Source: Symbiodinium natans
Taxonomy: Eukaryota > Sar > Dinophyceae > Suessiales > Symbiodiniaceae
DNA: 64,000 bases
Assembly: GCA_905221605.1 (NCBI GenBank)
Contig: CAJNDS010000791.1
Span: 572,001 to 636,000, forward strand
Direction of reading: 5' to 3'
Part shown: positions 13,301 to 25,300 of the stretch, one piece after another
Layout of the letters: each line of letters begins with the position of its first letter
Numbering within the stretch: the first letter of the stretch is position 1
Program-made: the position numbers and the translations under genes
The notes under the pieces: generated by a model
Databases searched by the model: none
What the model saw: the letters and a program-made list of their open reading frames with translations, nothing else
What the model was told of the DNA's origin: nothing

Positions 13301-16300
13301 CTAAGAACGGATGCCCACACACCCCCCCCCCCCCCACCTCCCCGCACACCCTCGGGCCTAGGCCTCAGAACTCTTGGATCCCACCTAGAAGTGGCCCTTC
13401 TCCCGGTCCTGACCCTCAACAAGCCTTGAAGGCCTAAGCTTGCCGTTGTTCCCCCAGCTTCTGTTCCAAAGCACTCTATTCGCTGCCGATGTCTGCCTGC
13501 TTCGGTTCGCCCAGAAGCCCTAAACCTCGAACCCTCAACTTGCAAATCCCAGCCTCGGCATCCAAGACCGACCACCTACACCTCAACCCTTAGTCACTTT
13601 GTAGGCGGCCTGCAGCGCTGTCCCACCTTGGAAGCTGCAAAGATGAAGCTTCTGGGCTCGGGGCAGTGTTTAGGTGCCCCTACTCCCAGCAAGCCGAGAC
13701 CCGAAACCGCTCAATCCAACACATCTTGCAGTATAACCCAACAAAACCTACAGCACGAGTCCTCTTTGTGAAGACGCTTCAGCATCCAGGCAACTTTGAA
13801 AAGCAGTGCCCGATCATCTTCTGACTCCAGAGCCTCTGCCAGGCGGGAACCTCAGAGAAGCATCTGTGGCCCTAAGGCCCTAAGCCCTACCTCGAAACCT
13901 ACACAAACCCTAAACCGAAACCCTAAACCATACTGTGAAAATGAAAGGCGTCGAGGCATTGGGCTGCTACGAGGGGGGGGTTGGGGACTCGATCTCCCTA
14001 CGAAGCTCGGGCAACTTTAGGTTTCTTGGGAGAGGCTGAAAGCACAAGGGACATGGGCTTTGGGGTGTTTCAGGTTTCAAACTTTATTGAGTTTAGTACT
14101 CAGGGTTTTGGTGGAGGGTTCAGGGTTTAGACTTCAAGGTCTAGTGTGAGTGGGAATTAAACCACAGAAGCCCCATCCACAATACCGAGAGCTCAGGGTT
14201 TGTAGACTTCCACCTCTGCCAACGCGAAGACACCGCACTAAGCAACAGTGTAAAGGCATAAACCCTGAAGGCCCTAAATACCCCCGAGCTCCAAACCCTA
14301 AGTCCTACTGTAAACGCCAAAGCCCAACAACACACAACAACAAAACAGAAATGACTTCAACCAACGACGCACACACACACACACACACACAGACAGAGAC
14401 TCTCTTTCACAGAGAGCGCCTGCGATCGTCAGGGCCGGCCGGTCCGACTGAAGCGCCTCGGTGAGCACCTCCAAGAGCCTGCGAAGCGTTTTTGGGGTTT
14501 TGAAGTGGAGGGTGGGGTTCAGGGTTTGGCTTTAATGGGGCCTTACACTCGGGAAGCTTCACCCCAAATCACTCAGACCCACATGGCAGGCGGTTAGCGG
14601 GTTTGTGGTCAAGCACCAGGGCCGTTTTGAATTGCAGGGTTTGTGAAGCCCTAAACCTTAACACCCAAACCCTAAACCCAAAGCCCTGAAACCCGAACTC
14701 CCTAAACTCTCAGCGCTGAACGGCAGCTCAGAGGCTTGAAAGGTTCTCGGCTTGAGGATTTAGGGGCACGTGCCCCACCCCGACATACCCCGACAGCCCT
14801 CAATAAAGAGAGCCCAATATTCCACCCACTCCCTTACCTCGAGCACAAAGGAGCTCTTCAACTAAACTGGTTTTAGGTGTTTAGGGGTTTAGGGACTTTG
14901 GGGAGCTTAGGCATCTCTTTTCGCTTTCTTTGCTTTTTCCTCTCTCTCTCTCTCTCTCTTTTCATTCATCATCTCTCGCTCTCTTGTCCGTGTGCGCATT
15001 TGAGCAAGGCACGATTGCTCCGAGTCCCCATCGATGACGAAGTTGTCCATTTCCTCAGTGAGGAGCTGGCCTGGGCTGCGGAGGGCTCATCAGGATGGCG
15101 GCTGTATGACGCTAAGGAGTCCTACCAGTCCTGAATAGGGATGAAAATCAGGGGCGTACTTTGCTCCCGCTTCACGACTGTTAGAATAAGGGGGAACATC
15201 CCAATTTAAGAACTAGGCCAGGGCCCTAGCACCGCGCGCCCACCACTCAAACAAAAGCATGTCTACTCAGAGAGTCTACTCCAACTCCAACGGCTTCGAC
15301 GATGTTTCTTCCAGCCCTCAAGGCCTCAGGCTTTCGTTAAAGGGCACCTCTAGGATCATGGGAGGTATTCATGGAGCACCCATCACGTGAAGTAGCCCCA
15401 ACGCCAGCCTGAAAGATAAGATCGACTACCGCAGACTTCGCAAGCTGAAGGTAGCTAAGACTCAGGTTCAAAACTTGACTCGGCCGAAGGCGAAACTACA
15501 AAACGACCACAACTGAGGCCACGTAGCAGGACATGGCAATGGAAATCGCCGTGTCCACCTTGTCACCCGTCAGAACCCAGACCTCAGACAGTCTCAGGTT
15601 CGGGCCACGCTCGTCCCTAAAGTATTTTATAGGGTTCAGGGTCAGGCCAGGGTGCGGCAAAGCGCGTTCTCCAAACCCCAATAGCCCTAAACACTGAACC
15701 CGAAAAATGAGCCAGAAATTAAAGACCTGGAGGCCCACTCCCTATTTCAACCCAAATCTTCGATAAACTCTACAATTAATCACCCCAACCAAAACAAAAG
15801 TATCCCCTCTATGAACCATCTCTGATCACTCAATCCACTAACCCTCCCAACTTGAACCCTATGGCAAGGATAGGCCATGTCTTTTGAGCTTCAAACCCTA
15901 CTTGCAAACCTCTACAAGCCCTTGCGCCCTGCACCAAGCCCTGAACTTTAGAAGCCCTATAACAACTGAAAGCCCCTCGAAACCCTTGTTGCCCCAACCT
16001 CTAAGCTTAAAGCTTTTCACCAGAGCCCAAGCCACGCGGATGCCAGCAGCCCGTAGCCTTTTTGCCAGAGAGGGGCTTCTAAGCTGGGCCGGGGGGCTCA
16101 GGGGCGGAAGGTTTAGGGCCCAGGGTTTTTAGGGTTTAAGGCCACCCTGGGTGGCGCTTGCCGGCGGAGTCCTGAGATAGTTTGCGATTCCCGACACCGG
16201 CCTATGGTCTGAGGCCCTAAACTCCTCGGCATCATGACTATCCAAATCCCTCAGCCCAGAGCCCCATTCACCTTTTCAACACCCCCGACTCCATTCCGAC

Positions 16301-19300
16301 GGCCAAGGGCGCCTTGAGTCCTTTTCGTTAACAAAACGTTGCGTCTGGCAAACTCCTCAACACTTCACACAAAGGCTCCCGGAAACTGAACCCTTAAACA
16401 CATCTTGAGCTCCGAGCCCACAGAGATGCTGAGGTTCAAACCCTGAAGCAGGAACCCTCAAACCTAAACCCTATTTATAAACGAGTATACCCAGAATCCG
16501 CAATCCTGAACTCGAAACTTCCCTAGAACTCAGAACTCAGAACTCAGAACCCTAAACTAAACCTCGCGAACCCTTGGCGCAATCCCGCCGAGCCGCTGCG
16601 CAATCGTGTCTGCAACCTCATCCTGCAGTCGGTCCTTGCGGCGTCATGTGGTCAGGAGCTTGGGGTGTGTACTGTGTACGGACTACATTTTACGAGTTGG
16701 GGGCCTTAGAGCTTCAGGAGAGTATAGAGGGCTTCAGAAGTTGCAGGGGGCTTGGTGGGTCGTGAGGAGGAGGTTTGTAGGCGTTGCAGGTTCCTGTCGA
16801 CTAAACTCGTCGAACAGCGACCCCGAAATCCTAGAGCCTTAAATCCAACCCTTCCGCACCCTGAACCCCAAACCAGCCCAACTCTCAATAACAGTAGGAG
16901 GGTGCCTGTAACATTTGGCCTTTCAGAGGCGGTGGCTCGGCTCAATGAAAATTCTGCCCTTCTCGCAGCCATAATACTGCGCGGGAATCTGGGCTCGAGA
17001 GATCAAGCAAATAGTAAGTCTCCTGTCACAATCAATGCTTACACAAGCCCCTTGCAAGCGTAAACCGCAACTTGTGCCCTTCATCCCGAAACCGCAAAGC
17101 CCGAAGTTTCAAGCTCTGCCTGAATGCTTACGTACGGATGCTTGGAGAAGGTACGGGCAGACAGGTTGTGCGGTTTGGTTTGGGAGTTCAGGTTTTAGGC
17201 GTCCACCGAAACCTTGAAACTCCCGAGCCTCAAACCCACACTTCTCCACTGGGGCCCTTAAAGCCTTACAGAAGGCCCACGGATCCTCGATCGCAGTCGC
17301 GCCCAGCAGTTTCAAAGGCTGTTTCCTTGGGCCATGTACCAAAGGGAATAAGTGGGGTCTATGAGCTAGAGCTGTGATCTTTTCGGGAATGTGAACCCCC
17401 CTGGTCAACAAAAAATCTTGCTGTTGGGTTCGTTCCTCCTGCCTGTGGCAACATGTGCGCGTGCACGAATGAAAGCACCCAAAACTACACGCGCGGTCCC
17501 CCACAACCACCATCTTAAGTCTCAAACCTCCCTTGACAAACCTTCTCCCGTCCTCCTGGCGCTGAGGTCTTCAGATCTCTGGGGCCAACCTTTCTGAACC
17601 CTAAACCGTAAACCCAAAAAAACCTAAACCGAATCTGCGTCTGAGAGGCGTCTCAAGCTCAACCACCAACTCGTGGATCTTGTCTGCTCTGTCCTTCGGA
17701 CTTGCTTCGTTAGTGCTCGTGCGGAAAAAGACTGAAATCAAAAAAACAAAAGCCATGAAACTTCCAAGTCAGGTCCTCGGTGACTAAAGCTTTGGCCACC
17801 TCGTAGCGCTTGTGCCAATCCGCATGCCTCAGATGACCGCTTATCAACCCACACCTGAGAACTAAACCAAGTAGCGCCTAGGCTTATGAAGCTCCATTGC
17901 GTTGCATATTCCTTTTGGGATTTCCAGCTCATCGATGTTGCACAGTCTCTTCGTGCCTTCGGGGCAAAGAACATCAATATTTTGGGGCGACTTCGCGAGA
18001 TCGTTGCTGGGATGTGGTGATGTAAATTAATTCCCAAGAAGTCGAGGTGGCGTTTGAAACCAAAAGTGGAGGATGAGTTAGAAACACTAAAGCCCTAAAT
18101 CCCGGAAAGCGCTAATCCCTGAAAAGTGCCTAAGAGCCCCTCATCCCCAAATGATCCCCAAACGGTCGCGGTGAAGTCAGCAACCAAGACACCCCTTGGG
18201 CTATTCGGGGTTAGGGTTTTAGGGACCACCTGAAACGCGCGCGCACTCTGCGCAGTCTGGCGCCCCCCCCCCCCCCCCCCCCACCGAAAACATGCATATG
18301 GGCCCCGGGGTTGCTCTTCGTTCAAGGGCCGCTCCTTTAGTAAAGCTATTCCTGACGCTTCGCCCTTGCGCAGTCTTGCGCGGCCCTCATGTTTAGCACA
18401 TGTCCACCTGGAATTCACTGCAAACCCTCGGTCCTGAAATGCCCTAAACCCCTACACCCTAAACCCTCCAGCTAAATCCCTAACCCTCCCTCTGCAACTG
18501 ACATCCTAAACCCCTAAACTGCGGCTGCACCTGCTTTTCTTCAGTGCGGCCTGTCTCAGCTGCTAGAAGAGGAGCTGCTAGACGAACTGGTGCTGTCTGT
18601 GGAGCTGTCGGAGCTCGAGTGGTCTTGCAACACGCGCTCCCGTCTGAGGAGTAGCTTCCTGGACCTTGCCGCGAGCTGTTTATCCCACCTGGTCTGTGGG
18701 TAAGCGTACGCAGGAAGGCCCTGGTCCATGTGGGCAACATACTTCCTGCCAATGCCGTCGGCCTCTCCAGGCGCAGGAACTTGACGCACCCATCGCTTCG
18801 TCTGGAAATGCCCGCGCCGACAGTCCCCATCTTCCTGCTATGTCAACACAGAATAGCTGAAAGGTACGCTTAGGGCTTATCATTATATCGCTCATGGTGT
18901 CACCTTACCAAAAATGACATATACGCAACGGGGTTGATTCAGGGCACGTGGCGATGGCAGTTTCTTAGGTCGGCAAAGACGTGGTTCCGCCAGTGCACAC
19001 TTCGACGATTGCCAAACATGGGCTCCAGCTCCAGGTGGTCTTCGTGATGCTCCAAGCTGCCGTGCTTTACGCCTATATGATAGGCGTAAAGTACGCGCCT
19101 GTCGTATTTTCAGTACCTCTCAAATAGTGTCTCAGACACTCCGATGCACCCACTCACGTTCCAAGTCCCTCTTGTGCGCTGACTGCTGCTGTTTCGTGAC
19201 TTTGGCTGACAGGACATCTTCAGCCTCTGCCCAGCCTAGGTCCGAGGCGATCTGCCGGGCGGTGAAGCCACCATGGTTTTTCAAAGTCCTGTCAGCACCC

Positions 19301-22300
19301 GCTGCGAGCAGCAGACGTACCATCTCGACGTTGCCTTGGTCAGATGCGAGAGTGAGAGCTGAATTACCTTGGTTGTCCACCAAGTCCTTGCCAGCACCAG
19401 CTCTGAGCAACAAACGGGCCACTCTGATATGATTACCGTAGACTGCGTTATAGTTTAATGCAGCCCACATGAGGGCAGTACGGCCGGTTTCATCGACCAG
19501 GTCAGGATTGCATCTGGCCTTCACCAGCAAACGCACCACCTTCACCATGGCGTCCTTTGATGCTGATATGAGACCCCTCCGCCCGCGGCAATCCTCTAGG
19601 TCAGCCGCAACCAGCAACTTCACACATTCGTCACACGCTTCTTTGCGGAAACCAAAACTGGTGCGATATATTGCCCAGTGCCTCTCCGACACTTCCATGC
19701 CAGCCCCAGCTTTCAACAATGACCTGGTAATGTCAACGTGCCCTCTTTCACCGGCAAGCACAAGAGCTGTGCCCTCGAAGCCTTGGAATACAGGGTCAGC
19801 CCTTGCCTCAAGCAACAAATCTACGACCTCAAGATGTCCATGGTCTGCGGCCGCAAGAAGTGGGCCCCACTCTTCGACGTTGGCTGAGTTGGGATTCAAA
19901 GGGATTTGCAAGAGCTTTTCAACCTCATCGGCGCAGCCATATCCAGAAGCTTTGGTAAGCTTGAAGGCTTGCTCTGGAGACATGGTGGCGAACTCCAGGA
20001 AGATTAGCTGGAAGTCAGTTGGCGCATCCAGCGCTGCGTCGTCCTCTGTGGCCTTATTGCCTATAAAGACTCTTTGTCTGAAGCGTGGGACTCCGTGCAA
20101 CTTTGCCACGTGCAGCTTCAAGCTTCGCACATTGGTGATCTCCTGTGTTGGCACTGCTGCGAGTACTTTTCCACCCAGCGTGAGGGCCCGTATCATCTCG
20201 GAGGCATGGAACGACACTTCTAGCTCTGTGGTGCTCACGGCTTTGGGGATCTTTATAAGTCAACAGCTGTTCTTGCAAATGATGCCTATGGGCCGGAGAG
20301 ACTTGGAGGGGCTTCAGATAGCTGTCAACAGTGGCTTGTTAGTAGTCTTGTCCTGCCTTGCGGCTTCTTGCAAGGCAACTTCCTGGCTCTGAACATGTGT
20401 GGTAGTCACATCGAGTGCTTCCAAGCTGTGCCTGCGGGCCTAAGAGCCGCCGGCGGGAAGACTGCAGGGCAAACGGGGACAGTCACTTGCAGGCAGGGTC
20501 CAGGCCTAAGGCTCCTGGGGTAGGGAAGTAGAAGGCAGACATAGCATGAGAAGAGAACTGAATAGCATCTGCGTTTTCAGTACTTCCGCAAGGAGTTGTC
20601 CGGCAGAAACCTAAGGGTTCGCCTATTTAGGGTGTATGGGCATTGGGGTTTCGGGTAGAGCTGCCCCCCCCCCCTCCCACCCCTAACTGAGCCATGGCCA
20701 CTCCTCTGCACTCACGGCGCGCTCGGCCAGGCACAGCGTTCGCAGGCCTCCGCTCGATTTCTCGTTGCAGGGTTTTTCAGGGTTTTGAAGGTTTGGGATG
20801 GTTTGGGACTTGGCAGCTTGCCGTCAGGGTTGTGCAAGTGCTGGTGCGCTTGAAAGGCCTCCGCGCGGCAACTGGATCCAGCAACCCTCCAAGTCTTTGG
20901 TTAGCACATGTCTAGTGAAGCCTGAACCAAAAAAGACATGTCCAAGTCATGCCGCCAAAGGAAGTTCATGCGTTCGAGTGCCATGCACAGGCTTGGACCG
21001 GCGCACGCAATTTGCCCATGCCCACGCAAACGAGAACCCTGATCCCCTAAGCCCTCTATAATCCCCTGAACCCCGAAGCCCCCCTAGAAATCCCCTACTT
21101 CAGAACGGATCTCCCAGCGGATCCTAGCTTCTAGAGGGGCCTGAGAATCGTTTTGAGGTCTTTACCCCTTCCATGCGAAGGCGCTATTTTTGACTGCAGG
21201 CTTGGGAAGCCAAGATTTTGGGACGTTCGGCTCCACAGAACGCCCTGTGTCCTTGTCGTGCGAAAACGGTGAGGTGCTCCTCGCATAGGCGCCGGTCCGC
21301 CGTCCTTCGTAATGGGTTGGGGTTTAGGGAAAAGGGATCCCGTAACTTCTGCAGGAAAATAAGGCCACAGGCTGCGAGCTTGCGGGCTCAGGCCGATAGT
21401 GTCTATGTGTCCTTTGAGGGTGCGCAGCATATGGGACTCATGGGTCGCACGAACTACACATTGCAGCTTGCCTTGCTGTTCGCAAGATGGGGTCTATGAA
21501 AAACCCTCTTACGTGTCGCAGCCCATGCCATGGGATAAGCTGGGGCTGGCGCTCGGCATCCGCCAGAAACGGCAGAACGCTGCTATCCGCGCCCTTAGTG
21601 TACCTGGGCATTTGACGAACAGTGATCTTCATGAGAGCAGGCGTATCGCTCCTTTTCATGGGGCCACAAAATTTCATGGCGCCTTCATCCTGCTGACGCG
21701 CAGCCAATGTAGGCCTGACGCCCTGAGTCCTAGCTCCTCAATCCTGCGAGGTTGAAGCCCCAACCTCCAAGCCGCAAGGCCAAAATCCTTTAAACTTTCA
21801 ACAAATCGTGTGCCCCGGCATCTTGGAGGGTCAAGGCTGTCGGGAGGTCTTCTTGGGGTTTGCCCAAGTTGAGTGCTTTGGGGGTTTCAGGGCTTTTGAA
21901 GGCTTTTGGGGGTCTTCGGGTCTGCTTGCGCACAGAGCGATGCCAAGGCACAGCATGATTTGGTCGTTGGGCAGGCGAACCACCACAGACATCCGCTTGC
22001 GGTTATTGTCGAACTCACAAACCTGTGCCGTGGGGTGTAAGGGATGATGGCTTGCGGTTGCGAATCGAAGCCTTGCTGAGCCAAGCCCTGAAATCACCAA
22101 CCCTGAGCTTGAGAGGAGCCTTGCTCCTCCAGACCCCAAACAACCCTTTTAGCCCTGAAGAAGACGCCACACAAGCGGTTGAAGGTTCAAGAGTTCTGGT
22201 GTGATGCAGGATGGGTGCTGGGCTTGGGCCATCCTCAGAGCTTCATTTTTCGGCAATTCGGGGGTGGGGGGGGGGAATCGGGGAAAGGATGAGGATGGGG

Positions 22301-25300
22301 GGATATGGATTCTGCCCGAGTGGCATCAAGCAGGCGTGCCTTGAGCAACTTGCCTGGTGGCAATGAGGAAAGGAGGTGCTTCAGGATTTAGGGCTTGGGA
22401 TTTAGGGGTGCATGGCTTAGGGCTTAGGGGTTATAGGGTCAATCGGCTTGAACCACAGTAAACGCATCTAGTGAGCGTGCGTTTGGGCTTTGGGCCCTAC
22501 GGACCCTCACCAATGTGGTGCTCACGCCCGAGGCGATCTTGAGGAGATCCTATGCTCAAAGAACGGGCAGGGCTTTGGGCCTTGGGTTTCTCCGGCTCGC
22601 GTAAGCTTCAGGAATCGAAAGCCTTGTAACAAAAAAACACTCCAAACTTCACAAGCATGGCCCGATACCTCGTCACTAGTGTAGCGGTCATGGAGTCTAC
22701 AGTAGTGTCTCTGCAGATTTCAGCTGCTCAAAATGGTAGCCCTGCTTTCACTCCCCCCCCCCGCCCAAGTCTCTTGACCTACCCTCTCAGGCCCTTATTG
22801 AGGGGGTGGATGGCTATGAACTGGGAGGTGCTCCAGCTGAGGGTTCTGGCTGGCTGTGATTTTGGCTCATACTTGGCCTTTCTTGACTGTTGGGCCCAAA
22901 TTAGAACTCTTATTTCGGCAGATGGTTCGGATGCCACGCTGCCTTCTTCTGGGTTCCAGCCCACCACCTCCTGAAGGGGCACGGAGACGGCGCCCCGAGG
23001 CGCCACCTCCATGAAGCCCTCGGGGGAGAGAAGGAGGAACCTCTGCAGGGGTCAGGGCGTTTTTTTGGGTTTTTTTTTTGGGGCTTTCTGGGATGAAGCT
23101 GTGGTTTAGGGAGGGAGCTCAAGGTGTTAAGCGTGGGTGTTGGGCCCAGGGTTCAGGGGTTTGCTCGGGATTTGGGGCTGCAGGTTCTCAGAGCTACAGC
23201 TTACTGGCGGTTCACGGGTTCAGGCTTGAATCATTGAAGGGGCTTCGGGTTCAGGCCTGAGGGCTTCTCATAGCGCAGTGGCTTCGATTGTTTGCAGCAT
23301 GGCGTGCTTATCATGTAGGCCTGCTTGACTCGACTCCTATTCAATTTCAACCAGTGTCCGTGGACCGACTCCTGAAACAAAGCACAAGCAGGCGTCTATG
23401 GCCCGGGCTCCAAACCAATCGCCCTCGCCGCACAAACCTGCGCAAACAAAGGGAGGCTTCTCAGATCAGAACTTCAGGCGATTTTGAGAACTGGTCTAGC
23501 CGCATTTTCCGAACACGGTACACTTGAGAAGTGAGTGTTTGCACATTGTCCCAAGCCAGGAAACTTCACATCCGAAGAGAAGGTTGGGTCGAGGGGAAGC
23601 TTTCGAGATATACGAAGCCCACGTAAGAGAGCACATGTGAAAGGTTTGACGTTGCGGCCGTGCCTTTAACTTCTCTTGGGGTGGTGTTGTGGGATGGGGA
23701 GGTGCTCCGGCCCGAACCTGCAATCCCAATACTACTTGGAAGCTGCCGAGGTTTTGAGTGCCGGGCCAGCGCCAGCTCATCCGGCGAGGACGCGTTGTAG
23801 GGTGTCTCTGCGCGTTTGTTGTCTGCCTCGCTTCGGGCTTGGGCTCAGGCGGCCTGGGGCTTGAGGGTTTACGAGAGACTCTAGAGTTGAATCGTTTTGG
23901 GTAGTATGCTAAGTCCATAATCGACACTCGAGCGAATCTCCGCCATCAGGTTGTAGGGGTGTAGGTGTAGGCTCGGATGTCAGACCCAGGCAGGAGAATT
24001 CTGCGTCGCTGCCTGGAGCTGAAACTCCCGACCCTTGAAGACTGTGGGCACGGGGAGGATCTTTCAGGCAAGGTGTGGTCGTACCTTTTTTTGTTACTAC
24101 GTCACGTCTTTGCTAGGCAAGGCATGAAGCACCTCCTACCATAAGAACTTTCAGCTCATCGGCGCCCCTTAAAGTCGTATCAATTCCACCAGTCCATGAG
24201 ACGACGCCCGAGACTCCAGATTACTACTTTCGGAACAAAAACAACGCTGAACGAGAGCCAAAGCATCTCAACCACATACAAAATTCAAGCATCAAGTCGC
24301 CCCCGCCCTACACCCCCCAAGTCCACAACCAACTCCTCAAACCCAAAACATCCCGAACAATAAACCGAGGCGCAGGTTCCACGGTGTGGCACAGAGCATG
24401 GCCTTGAGCAGTTGAGCCGACTCGAAGATACAGCGAAAACAACCATAAAACTCCCTTTGAGGACACAACCCCCCTCAAAGGCTCAAACAGAACTCAACAA
24501 CGAGAGTCGCTCGAAAGGAGAGGCTAGCGGTAAAGATTATTTGTTGACCTGAGCCTTGAACTTTTTGGACTTGAGGGCTAGGGCCTCAAGGGCCTTCAGG
24601 GCCTCCACGATTTACAAGGTTTTCTGTTCTGGGCCTTCGAGTTACAAGCTTGGGGTCGGCTTGGTGGGTAGTTCGTTCCCTGTCCCAAGACCCCGAACCC
24701 TAACGGTACACTTGAAACCCTGAACCCTTTATCAAGAGTGAAAGACCCCACCCCCCAGATGTTCCCCACCCCCCAGGTTTTGGGATCATGAGTCTTGCCA
24801 TTTCTGCTGGCGGGCTTCATATGCTTACGGTTCAAAGCTCTCTGTGGCCGAAGCGGCAGAGGACAAAGGAGGCCATAACGTCGGCGTGTGAGCCGCCACT
24901 TTGCAGATCTTGGAGAAAATGGCCCGCGGGCAAGTGGACCTGGTCATGCGGTGGCGTTGATGAGAGTGGATTGATTCATTGTTAAGCATGAATCTTGTTC
25001 ATTCATAGTAATCTCAATGTGAAGATTGGTATCGATTTCATATAGCGCAGGGTACCCAAGAAAGGTCCATAAATTCAGAAGATCAGCCCTCCCATGGGTG
25101 GGTTGAGGGGCCCATGTGACTTCAAACCGCAAGGATGTTTGAGGCCTCTTGCCTGGCCTTGTCAAGGATTCCAGGTGAGGGTTGGCCCTTCAAACCCCCC
25201 CAAATCTGGGGATGTTCCTTGGTGCAGCCCCCCCCCCCCCCCCCGCCTCCCCAAGAAAGAATCTTAAACCCCTAAACCCTGAATCTTGGGCTGCCATTAA

